Shown here: in pieces, positions 1 through 5,554 of the stretch | How positions within the stretch are numbered: position 1 is the first letter of the stretch | Layout of the letters: each line of letters starts with the position of its first letter | Source of the DNA: AC-32 sp035455605 | GTDB taxonomy: Bacteria > Actinomycetota > Thermoleophilia > Gaiellales > Gaiellaceae | DNA: 6,702 bases | Assembly (NCBI GenBank): GCA_035455605.1 | Contig: DATIER010000079.1 | Location: 1-6,702 of the forward strand | Direction: 5' to 3' | Position numbers and translations under genes: made by a program | Notes under the pieces: model-generated | The model's database searches: none | The model's input: the letters and a program-made list of their open reading frames with translations, nothing else | Told to the model about the DNA's origin: nothing

Positions 1-414
1 CTCGAACCAGTCGAGATCCGGGGTCTCGAACGGCGCCACGCCCACGTCACAGGCCGCTCGCGTCACCCGCTCGGGAAGACGGGCGGCCACGGCGAGGCTG
101 TGCGGACCGCCGCCCGAGCCCCCGGTGACGGCGAAGCGCTCGACTTCGAGGGCGTCTGCGATCGCGGCGACATCGGACACACAGTCGAGCACCCGACGTC
201 CGCGCCGGCGGTCGGAGCCGCCATACCCGGGCCGGTCGTACGTGATCACCCGCGCGCCGACCTCGACGTACGCGCTCTCGTCGTGGTGACGACCGAGGCG
301 CGAGCCGGGCGTGCCGTGAAGAGCGAAGACCGGAAACCCCTCCGGGTCGCCCCACTGCGCGACCATGAGCGTCCGGCCGTCGGCCGCACGCACCGCCAGC
401 GCCGTAGTACCCAC
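1..414 (-). CDS. Alpha/beta hydrolase, N-terminal 138 residues (C-terminus beyond left edge)
   Basis: The reading frame is open from a GTG at 412-414 to the left edge and carries the standard alpha/beta-hydrolase landmarks in order. These are an oxyanion-hole strand-turn HGTPGS (about residues 33-38), DRPGYGGSD (60-68) after the third core strand, and the nucleophile elbow GGSGGGP, with Ser100 as predicted nucleophile. The catalytic Asp and His would lie in the missing part. The family hydrolyses ester, epoxide, haloalkane or similar bonds, and the substrate cannot be told from this fragment. No signal peptide is visible, so it is probably cytoplasmic. GTG was chosen because an in-frame TGA lies about 50 nt upstream and no ATG lies between; no clear Shine-Dalgarno is seen. 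An internal ATG (codon 17) would cut into the first strand and is less likely. The small ORF at 463-663 lies just upstream on the same strand, so the two may be co-transcribed. Confidence 0.88.
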   Translation of the reverse strand, partial: MGTTALAVRAADGRTLMVAQWGDPEGFPVFALHGTPGSRLGRHHDESAYVEVGARVITYDRPGYGGSDRRRGRRVLDCVSDVAAIADALEVERFAVTGGSGGGPHSLAVAARLPERVTRAACDVGVAPFETPDLDWFE

Positions 415-462
415 GATCGAGAAGCTATCGCAGCATCGCGGTGGCTCCGCAGCCGCGATCGG

Positions 463-663
463 TCAGCGGGACCTGTCGCTCTCCTCGCTTCCTGGACGGA
501 GCACGTCCGGCGTCGGAGCGGACAGGAGGGAGGTCCCCTTGCCCGCGATGCCTTGCGAGAGTCTGATCGTCTGGCGATCCGCGACCAGACGTTGCTCCTC
601 GGCCTCGCGGGCCAGCGTCTCTGCGTCGGTGGGCCCTCGCCACCAGGAGATCAGCTTCTTCAC
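463..663 (-). CDS. Small hypothetical protein (66 aa)
   Basis: This is a short frame from GTG (661-663) to TGA. The protein begins MKKLISWWRGPTDAET, followed by a charged, probably helical stretch rich in Glu/Arg/Gln (about residues 14-40), then a Pro/Ser-rich tail containing SAPTPD. It has no predicted membrane segment beyond the short WW-containing N-terminus, no cysteines and no catalytic motif. I do not assign a function. Similar small proteins with a basic/Trp start, an acidic helix and a polar tail occur in actinobacterial genomes, but I cannot check homologues here. The ribosome site is weak (a GGA about 8 nt upstream). It lies 48 bp upstream of the hydrolase on the same strand and diverges from the first VOC gene, which supports a real transcription unit. 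A longer minus-strand frame overlapping it (425-967) is mostly antisense to the VOC gene and is not preferred. Confidence 0.5.
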   Translation of the reverse strand: MKKLISWWRGPTDAETLAREAEEQRLVADRQTIRLSQGIAGKGTSLLSAPTPDVLRPGSEESDRSR

Positions 664-722
664 GGGATTCCGGACCGCATCGTAGACGGGGCGCCATTCT
701 CTCGATCCGCAAGAATTGCCAC

Positions 723-1160
723 GTGGCGCTTCGACGGATGGACAACGTCGGCATCGTCGTCGAGGACCTGGCGGCCGCGATTGCGTTCTTTCGCGAGCTC
801 GGCCTCGAGCTCGAAGGGCGGGCCGTCGTCGAAGGAGAATGGGCCGGTCGCGTCACGGGCCTGGGCGACCAGCGCGTCGAGGTGGCCATGATGCGCACGC
901 CCGACGGCCACAGCCGGCTCGAGCTCTCGCGCTTCCTCGCGCCGCCGGTCGTCGCCGACCACCGCAACGCCCCGGTGAACGCTCTCGGCTACCTGCGCGT
1001 CATGTTCGCGGTGGACGACCTCGACGAGACGCTCGCCCGCCTCCGCACGCGCGGCGCGAGGCTCGTCGGCGACGTCGTCCGGTACGAGGACGCGTATCGG
1101 CTCTGCTACATCCGCGGGCCCGAAGGGCTTCTCATCGGGCTGGCAGAGGAAGTCGGCTGA
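723..1160 (+). CDS. VOC family protein (glyoxalase/bleomycin-resistance fold)
   Basis: This 145-residue protein has the paired beta-alpha-beta-beta-beta modules of the vicinal oxygen chelate superfamily. Module 1 runs from about residues 6-70 (MDNVGIVVEDL, AFFRELGLELEG, HSRLELSRF). Module 2 runs from about 89-142 (GYLRVMFAVDDLDETLARL, CYIRGPEGLLIGLAE). The GPEG turn followed by a hydrophobic strand ending in Glu is typical of the second module. Candidate metal ligands are Glu67 and Glu142. The first-strand position that is His in methylmalonyl-CoA epimerase-like members is Asn8 here, so metal binding is uncertain. Family members act as glyoxalases, epimerases, dioxygenases or antibiotic-binding proteins; the substrate is unknown. 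GTG at 723 keeps the short MALRR lead before the first strand; an in-frame ATG at codon 6 is an alternative. It is probably translationally coupled to the next VOC gene, which begins 4 bp after its stop. Confidence 0.9.
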   Translation: MALRRMDNVGIVVEDLAAAIAFFRELGLELEGRAVVEGEWAGRVTGLGDQRVEVAMMRTPDGHSRLELSRFLAPPVVADHRNAPVNALGYLRVMFAVDDLDETLARLRTRGARLVGDVVRYEDAYRLCYIRGPEGLLIGLAEEVG

Positions 1161-1164
1161 CGCG

Positions 1165-1593
1165 GTGGAGCCCCGCGTCGACGTGATCACGCTGGCCGTC
1201 GAGGACCTCGAGCGGGCCCTGCGGTTCTACCGCGACGGGCTAGGCTTCGAGTCGAGGGGCGTTGTCGGCACGCAATGGACGGATGCCGAATCGGGCGCGA
1301 GCGGTGCGATCGCGGTGTTCGAGCTGGAGAGCGGGCTGCTCCTCAGCCGCGACCCGCGGAGCGACCTCGCCAAGGACGCGGCGATTCCCGCCGGCCCGGC
1401 GCGCCCCGGCGAGTTCAGCCTCGGGCACCTCGTGCGGAGTCGCGCCGAGGTCGATGAGCTGCTCGAGCAGGCGCAGGCCGCCGGCGCCGCCGTGACCGCG
1501 GCCCGCGAGCGGCCGTGGGGCATCTATTCCGGGTACTTCCGCGACCTCGACGGCCACCTCTGGGAGATCATCTGGAACCCGGGTGCCGACTGA
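1165..1593 (+). CDS. VOC family protein, second of a tandem pair
   Basis: This 142-residue protein is also a two-module VOC protein. The first module starts RVDVITLAVEDLERALRFY and continues through GLGFESRGVVGTQW. The second includes FSLGHLVRSRAEVDELL and ends GYFRDLDGHLWEIIWNP, a very typical glyoxalase-superfamily C-terminal strand. Candidate ligands are His88 (GHLV) and Glu134 (HLWEI). The usual first-strand His position is occupied by Thr9. RPWGIYSGYFRD is like that of the uncharacterised glyoxalase/PhnB-like group rather than lactoylglutathione lyase. The GTG start lies 4 bp after the stop of the upstream VOC gene, so both are likely read from one message; this also rules out a much earlier start. 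The pair differs strongly in sequence, so it is not a recent duplication. Substrate unknown. It is probably cytoplasmic, since no signal is seen. It faces the MFS exporter gene tail to tail. Confidence 0.9.
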   Translation: MEPRVDVITLAVEDLERALRFYRDGLGFESRGVVGTQWTDAESGASGAIAVFELESGLLLSRDPRSDLAKDAAIPAGPARPGEFSLGHLVRSRAEVDELLEQAQAAGAAVTAARERPWGIYSGYFRDLDGHLWEIIWNPGAD

Positions 1594-1629
1594 TCCGGCG
1601 CCGGCCGTGCTGCGTCTCGTTCCGCTCGG

Positions 1630-3165
1630 CTAGCTAGACGGGCTCGCGGCCTCGTGCGGCTCGGCCGCGCCGGCCTCGGCCTGTGGCGGCGCGGCCGGCA
1701 GCGGCTGGAGCTCCACCAGTGCCCCGGCGGCGAGCCCGCCGACCGCGATCACGGCGCAGCCGACCAGCAGGACCCCGTTCAGGCCGCTGACGAACGCGAC
1801 CGTCGCCGCGTGCTGGAGCTGCGGCTTGCCGCTGCCGACGCGAGCGCCCGTCGCGGCGACGGCGGAGGCGAGCGAGTGCCCGCGCGGGCCGAGCGACGCG
1901 ACCAGGGACGTCGAGGCGCGGCTCTCGAGGATCGCGCCGAGCGCGGCGACGCCCATCGAGAGGCCGCCGAGGCGAAAGGCGTTGTTCACGCCGGAGGCCA
2001 TCCCGGTGCGAGTCGGGTCGACGACGCGGAGCGCGGCCGCCGCGATCGTCGGGTTCGCGAGGCCGATCCCGATGCCCGCGACGATCAGGCCGGGCAGGAG
2101 CGCCGTCCAGCGCGAGCCGGCGGCCAGGCCGTGCATCAGCAGCAGCGCCACCGCGATCAGCGCGAAGCTGAAGGCGAGGATCCACCGCACGGCGACGCGC
2201 TGCGCGACGTTGCGCGTCACGATCGGAACCGTGAACACGAAGACGGTGAGCGGCAGGAAGCGCAGGCCGGCGCCGAGCGGCCCGTAGCCGAGCACGTCCT
2301 GCAGGTAGATCGAGAGGAAGGGGAAGAGCGCGAACATCCCGCCGCCGAGGCAGAAGGTCGCGATCGAGACGCCGACGAAGCCCGGGCTGCGGAAGAGCCC
2401 GAGGTCGAGCATCGGCCGCTCCTGCAGCAGCTCGACCGCGACGAACACTGCGAGGAGCGCGACGCCGCCGATCAGCGAGGCGAGGATCAGGCCGCTGCTC
2501 CAGCCGCTCGCGTTTCCGCGCAGGAGCCCGAACACGATCAGGAAGAGCGAGCCCGAGAACGTGACGAGCCCCCAGACATCCGTGCGCACCGCGCGCTCGT
2601 CCCGCGACTCGCCCATCCGCGTCAGCGCGACGTAGAGCGCGAAGGCGCCGACGGGGACGTTGACGAAGAAGACCCAGCGCCAGCCGAGCGCCTCGGTCAG
2701 GATCCCGCCGACGAGCGGCCCGGAGGCGACGGCGGCGCCGATCGTCGCGCCCCAGACGGCGATCGCGCCCGCGCGCTCCCGCCCCTGGTACGTGGCGCCG
2801 ATCAGCGCCAGCGAGGTCGCGAAGAGCGCCGCGCCGCCGATGCCCTGGAGCGCGCGGGCGACGTCGAGCGCGGCGATCGACCAGGCGAGCCCGCAGAGCA
2901 GCGACGCCGTGCTGAAGACGCCGACGCCGACCATGAAGACGAGCCGTCGTCCGTAGCGGTCGGCGAGCGCGCCCATCGTCAGGATCAGCGCCGCGAGCGT
3001 GATCGCGTAGGCGTCGACCACCCACTGCAGCCCGGCCAGGCCGGCATCGAGGTCGTGCTGGATGCTCGGCAGGGCGACGTTCACGACCGTGATGTCGAGC
3101 AGGAGCATGAAGGTCGTCATGCAGACGGCCACCAGCGTCCAGCGCTTGTCGCTCCGCTCCTCCAC
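1630..3165 (-). CDS. MFS exporter, DHA2 (14-TM, EmrB/QacA-like) family
   Basis: This 511-residue polytopic membrane protein carries the DHA2 signatures: LDITVVNVALPSI in TM1 (residues 23-35), motif A GALADRYGRR in the TM2-3 loop (65-74), the TM4 region ARALQGIGGAALF, motif C SGPLVGGIL in TM5 (148-156), and WRWVFFVNVPVG before TM6. Length and hydrophobic segments fit 14 helices. These are proton-driven exporters of drugs, dyes or lipophilic compounds; the substrate cannot be read from sequence. The C-terminal tail is short, soluble and Ala/Pro/Glu-rich, ending EAASPSS. GTG at 3163-3165 was chosen because it gives the canonical charged lead MEERSDKRW before TM1. It is preceded by AGGA 9 nt away, and the same stretch also looks like a -10 box. 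It stands alone, with no regulator or membrane-fusion partner next to it, and is convergent with the VOC pair. Confidence 0.95.
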   Translation of the reverse strand: MEERSDKRWTLVAVCMTTFMLLLDITVVNVALPSIQHDLDAGLAGLQWVVDAYAITLAALILTMGALADRYGRRLVFMVGVGVFSTASLLCGLAWSIAALDVARALQGIGGAALFATSLALIGATYQGRERAGAIAVWGATIGAAVASGPLVGGILTEALGWRWVFFVNVPVGAFALYVALTRMGESRDERAVRTDVWGLVTFSGSLFLIVFGLLRGNASGWSSGLILASLIGGVALLAVFVAVELLQERPMLDLGLFRSPGFVGVSIATFCLGGGMFALFPFLSIYLQDVLGYGPLGAGLRFLPLTVFVFTVPIVTRNVAQRVAVRWILAFSFALIAVALLLMHGLAAGSRWTALLPGLIVAGIGIGLANPTIAAAALRVVDPTRTGMASGVNNAFRLGGLSMGVAALGAILESRASTSLVASLGPRGHSLASAVAATGARVGSGKPQLQHAATVAFVSGLNGVLLVGCAVIAVGGLAAGALVELQPLPAAPPQAEAGAAEPHEAASPSS

Positions 3166-3173
3166 CGCGCCGC

Positions 3174-3200
3174 ATCCTAGACCTGGCTGCAGAACGGCAA
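3174..3200 (-). promoter_or_regulatory. Possible promoter / ribosome site of the MFS gene
   Basis: On the minus strand TTGCCG (3195-3200) is followed 15 nt later by TAGGAT (3174-3179), which lies 8 nt before the GTG start. TAGGAT fits an actinobacterial housekeeping -10 (TANNNT), and its distance to GTG would place the transcript start at or next to the start codon (leaderless mRNA). The same bases contain AGGA, which could instead be a Shine-Dalgarno. The 15-nt spacer is shorter than usual, so this is tentative. Confidence 0.3.
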
Positions 3201-3234
3201 GACGGCCCAGGCTCCTCCGAGCGGGACGGGCCGG

Positions 3235-3261
3235 GCGGGGCCTCCAGGTCGGAGGCCCCGC
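3235..3261 (-). terminator. GC-rich stem-loop terminator after the COG4315/RTX gene
   Basis: This is a perfect 11-bp inverted repeat, GCGGGGCCTCC / GGAGGCCCCGC, with a 5-nt loop. It lies 25 bp beyond the stop codon of the minus-strand gene at 3287-5374 and before the MFS gene. No T-tract follows on either strand, as is common for high-GC actinobacterial terminators. Its position indicates that the secreted-protein gene and the MFS exporter are separate transcription units despite pointing the same way. Confidence 0.75.
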
Positions 3262-3286
3262 TGATGACGCTCGTGGCAGGCTCGCC

Positions 3287-5374
3287 TCAGGGGAGAAGGC
3301 CGCCGTCCACGAACACCTGGATCGCGCCCGCGGCCAGTCCGGCCGTGTTCACGGTGTCGTTGTCCTGCAGCGCATCGAGCTCGAGACGGTCGGTCGCCTC
3401 GGGGTGGGAGATCGCGACCCGCGGGTCGAGGCCTCCCACGTTCACTGCGCCGGAGTCGCCGCTGACGTCGATCGCGTCGTCGCCGGCGGTGCCGTTCATG
3501 ACCACCCGGTCGACCGCTCCGTCGCCCGCCGTCCCGCCGAGGCTGCCGGCGAGGTCGACGTTGACGTTGCGGACGTCGGTGCCGCTGAGGTCGTCGACGG
3601 TGACGAGGTCGGCGCCGCCGAGGGCGTTCACGTCGACCTGCTCGACACCGACGGTGTCCATCGTCACGTTGCCGACGTCGCGGAAGAAGCGGAGCCGGTT
3701 GCCGTTTGCCGAGAGGGTGAACTGCTCGGCCGCGGCTGCGCCGTTGAAGCGCATCGTGTCGGAGCGGCCGTCCCCGCCCTCGACGATGTCGCTGCCGTCG
3801 CCCGGGTCCCAGACGAAGACGTCGTCGCCGGCGCCCATCAAGGCGGTGTCGTTGCCCTTGTTGCCGTCGATCACGTCGTTGCCGTCGCCGCCGAGCGAGG
3901 TCTCCACGCCCTGCCCGCCGGCGATCGTGTCGTTTCCGGCTCCGCCGTCCAGCGTGAGCGCGATTGCGCCGGCGGCGAGTCCGGAGGCGTCGATCGAGTC
4001 GTTGCCGGCGAGCCCGCTCACCGCGAGCTGGTCGGTCGGCTCCTGGTGCTGGATCGACACCTGCGATCGCAGGCCGGAGACGGCCACACCCGACGTGTCC
4101 CCGCCGACCTTGATCGCGTCGTCGCCCGCGGTGCCGTTCACGACCACGCTGTCGAGGGCAGCGTCGCCGGTCGTCCCGCCGAGGCTGCCGGCGAGATCGA
4201 CGTTGACGCTGGCGACGTCGGTGCCGCTCAGGTCGTTCACGGTGACGAGGTCGGCGCCACCGAGGGTGTTGACGTCGATCCGCTCGACGCCCGCGGTGTC
4301 CATCGTGATGTTGCCGACGTCCCGGAGGAACCGGAGCCGGTTGCCGTTCGCGGAGAGCGTGAACTGCTCCGCCGCGGCAGCGCCGTTGAAGCGCATCGTG
4401 TCGGAGCCGTCCTGGCCCTCGACGATGTCGCTGCCGTCGCCCGGGTCCCAGACGAAGACGTCGTCGCCGGCCCCGAGCAGGGCGGTGTCGCTGCCCTTGT
4501 TGCCGTCGATCACGTCGTTGCCGTCGCCGCCGATCAGCGTCTCGTTCCCCGAGCCTCCGGCGATGGTGTCGTTCCCCGGGCCGCCGTCGATCGTGGTCGG
4601 GATAGTGTCGGTGAAGACGCCGTTGCTCTCGTCGATGCGCACGGAGTCGTCGCCGTTCTGTGTCTGAACCGCGATCTTGGCGATCTTCTTGCGATCGAAG
4701 CTGAAGTCGGCCGAGCCGTCGTCCCCGACATCGACCTGGAGCGTCTGCGCGTAGCCCGCCTTCAGACGCAGGGCGAGCTTGTCTGCGCCGGACGTGCCCT
4801 CGATCCTGAGGAGTCCGTGGGCCAGCTTCGGCCGCTTGAAGTGGTTCGAATCCATCGGGCTCTTCTGGACTGCGAGACCGGCAGCCGAGACCGGGTCCCA
4901 CCTGCCGCCGAAGTCGGTCAGCCCCTCGCCGGAGGTGTCGCCCGCCTTCGAGTCTCCCGAGAAGCGGTACAGCGGATGCCCGTGGTAGGTGACCTGCAGC
5001 CGGCCGTCCCTGCGCCGGGTGGTGCTCAGGAGCGCCTGCCGTGCGCCTGCGATCGCCCTCGGCTTGCCGCGGGTGGTGAACGCCGGCCAGTAGAGGGCGC
5101 AGGCGCCGTAGCAGGTGCTCTTGTGGTGCTTGTCGTGCGCCCACAGGTAGAGCGTCCTGCCGTGCGAGTCGACGAGGATCTGGCCGAGGCTGCTCTGACG
5201 CAGCTTGACCACCGCCCCGCTGCGGCTCGCGGCGGCGGCCGCCGTCGTGAGGACGGCCGCGGCCAGGGCGAGAACGACAAGGACGAGCACGCGTGCGAGT
5301 CGCGCGCGATTGACGTCCTTGCCCACGGCCGGGCGCGTCTCGCGCCGCGCCGTGAGTCGAGTGTGCTTGTCCAT
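3287..5374 (-). CDS. Exported COG4315 domain / RTX-like calcium-binding fusion protein
   Basis: This 695-residue exported protein has a basic N-region then one hydrophobic segment (about 28-49, ending in an Ala run), a Sec-type signal or anchor. There is no lipobox Cys, although many COG4315 proteins are lipoproteins. Residues 58-165 form a COG4315 domain with two repeats, LGQILVDSHGRTLYLWAHD and VTYHGHPLYRFSGD (Yx(F/W)xxD type), and between them STCYGACALYWPAF. Cys88 and Cys92 appear to be the only cysteines. From about 187 on the protein is beta-rich. RTX-like nonapeptides sit at 264-299 (GGPGNDTIA, GGDGNDVID) and 477-512, expected to bind calcium as a parallel beta-roll. The ATG start has AAAGGA 5 nt upstream. 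It diverges from the anti-sigma gene across a paired ECF promoter. It has no type I secretion neighbours, so export is via the N-terminal signal. The function of COG4315 domains is unknown; a surface or stress role is inferred from context. Confidence 0.92.
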   Translation of the reverse strand: MDKHTRLTARRETRPAVGKDVNRARLARVLVLVVLALAAAVLTTAAAAASRSGAVVKLRQSSLGQILVDSHGRTLYLWAHDKHHKSTCYGACALYWPAFTTRGKPRAIAGARQALLSTTRRRDGRLQVTYHGHPLYRFSGDSKAGDTSGEGLTDFGGRWDPVSAAGLAVQKSPMDSNHFKRPKLAHGLLRIEGTSGADKLALRLKAGYAQTLQVDVGDDGSADFSFDRKKIAKIAVQTQNGDDSVRIDESNGVFTDTIPTTIDGGPGNDTIAGGSGNETLIGGDGNDVIDGNKGSDTALLGAGDDVFVWDPGDGSDIVEGQDGSDTMRFNGAAAAEQFTLSANGNRLRFLRDVGNITMDTAGVERIDVNTLGGADLVTVNDLSGTDVASVNVDLAGSLGGTTGDAALDSVVVNGTAGDDAIKVGGDTSGVAVSGLRSQVSIQHQEPTDQLAVSGLAGNDSIDASGLAAGAIALTLDGGAGNDTIAGGQGVETSLGGDGNDVIDGNKGNDTALMGAGDDVFVWDPGDGSDIVEGGDGRSDTMRFNGAAAAEQFTLSANGNRLRFFRDVGNVTMDTVGVEQVDVNALGGADLVTVDDLSGTDVRNVNVDLAGSLGGTAGDGAVDRVVMNGTAGDDAIDVSGDSGAVNVGGLDPRVAISHPEATDRLELDALQDNDTVNTAGLAAGAIQVFVDGGLLP
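3308..3949 (-). repeat. Internal repeat unit, copy 2 (214 codons)
   Basis: This is the second copy of a long in-frame duplication in the COG4315/RTX gene (residues 476-689). It begins at DGGAGNDTIAGG and ends just before the third DGG. Several stretches match copy 1 exactly, including GAGDDVFVWDPGDGSDIVEG and FNGAAAAEQFTLSANGNRLR. It has one extra codon relative to copy 1 (DGRSDTM versus DGSDTM), which changes the DNA offset from 639 to 642 bp. The C-terminal third of the unit has diverged more than the first half. Confidence 0.9.
3950..4588 (-). repeat. Internal repeat unit, copy 1 (213 codons)
   Basis: This is the first copy of the duplication (residues 263-475), starting at DGGPGNDTIAGG. 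It contains four tandem RTX-like nonapeptides, then VFVWDPGDGSDIVEG, a beta-rich stretch with LGGADLVTVNDLSGTD, and VVNGTAGDDAIKV through IDASGLAAGAI. A diverged half-unit equivalent to the last third (RIEGTSGADKLAL to TIDGG, about residues 190-265) precedes it. The architecture is therefore module-RTX-module-RTX-module rather than two simple repeats. Confidence 0.9.
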
Positions 5375-5379
5375 GGTGA

Positions 5380-5385
5380 TCCTTT
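5380..5385 (-). promoter_or_regulatory. Ribosome binding site of the COG4315/RTX gene
   Basis: On the minus strand AAAGGA sits 5 nt upstream of the ATG at 5372-5374. It supports this start over any internal one. Confidence 0.7.
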
Positions 5386-5409
5386 CGAAGCCGTTTACCT
5401 GTCGACTCC

Positions 5410-5438
5410 CAAGGACACCGCGGCCGCCGTGCTATTCC
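5410..5438 (-). promoter_or_regulatory. ECF-type promoter driving the COG4315/RTX gene
   Basis: On the minus strand a -35 element GGAATA (5433-5438, preceded by G) is followed by 16 nt and then GTCCTTG (5410-5416). This fits the GGAAT...GTY pattern known for ECF promoters of the SigR/SigH type. The expected transcript start is near 5405, giving a leader of about 30 nt that contains the AAAGGA ribosome site. It shares -35 sequence, spacing and -10 sequence with the divergent plus-strand promoter. Confidence 0.65.
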
Positions 5439-5457
5439 CGCCGGGACGTGGAATAGC
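5431..5457. repeat. Perfect 8-bp inverted repeat between divergent genes
   Basis: GCTATTCC (5431-5438) and GGAATAGC (5450-5457) are separated by 11 bp. Each arm contains the -35 element of one of two divergent ECF-type promoters, so the palindrome is best explained as two back-to-back -35 boxes. It could also, or instead, be an operator for a dimeric regulator. Confidence 0.85.
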
Positions 5458-5478
5458 TCCCGCGCTCCGGGGTCTTTG
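5450..5478 (+). promoter_or_regulatory. ECF-type promoter driving the anti-sigma gene
   Basis: The plus-strand -35 element GGAATA (5450-5455) is followed by 16 nt and then GTCTTTG (5472-5478). It is identical to the divergent minus-strand promoter at the -35, in spacing, and at six of seven -10 positions. The expected transcript start is near 5483, about 70 nt before the GTG of the anti-sigma gene. Control of an anti-sigma gene by its own sigma factor is a common negative feedback arrangement. Confidence 0.65.
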
Positions 5479-5554
5479 AAGATGTGATGGCGTTCTGGTC
5501 CACCCGCGCAGAGGCGACCTCCGCCTGCGGCACGGAGCTACCGTTCGGCGTGCC

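Noticed and set aside
425..967. Minus-strand frame of 180 codons overlapping the small ORF and the first VOC gene
   Set aside because: It is mostly antisense to the well-supported VOC gene and has an Arg/Ser-rich sequence without pattern.
1594..1606. CCGGCGCCGG palindrome between the VOC pair and the MFS gene as a bidirectional terminator
   Set aside because: It has no loop and little stem; such GC palindromes are frequent at this base composition.
1654..3180. A 508-codon plus-strand frame and a 513-codon second minus frame over the MFS gene
   Set aside because: Both are Arg/Ala/Asp-rich and without hydrophobic segments or motifs; the MFS frame explains the DNA fully.
3287..3310. C-terminal truncation or frameshift of the RTX protein at DGGLLP
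   Set aside because: I looked for RTX motifs downstream in the other frames to 3177 and saw none. The module-RTX-module-RTX-module order gives a natural end there.
5254..5374. Tat signal peptide (RR at residues 10-11) on the COG4315/RTX protein
   Set aside because: The Arg pair is not followed by the hydrophobic Tat consensus residues and lies about 17 residues before the hydrophobic segment; a Sec-type signal fits better.
5375..5382. GGATCACC upstream of the COG4315/RTX start resembles the 3' end of 16S rRNA
   Set aside because: The match is only 8 bases with no flanking rRNA sequence; it simply overlaps the ribosome binding site.
3062..5479. An 805-codon open frame on the plus strand across the COG4315/RTX gene
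   Set aside because: It is antisense to a gene with clear domains, has a composition driven by Asp/Val/Arg/Ala codon complement of the repeats, and shows no domain or signal. Long shadow frames are expected in GC-rich DNA.
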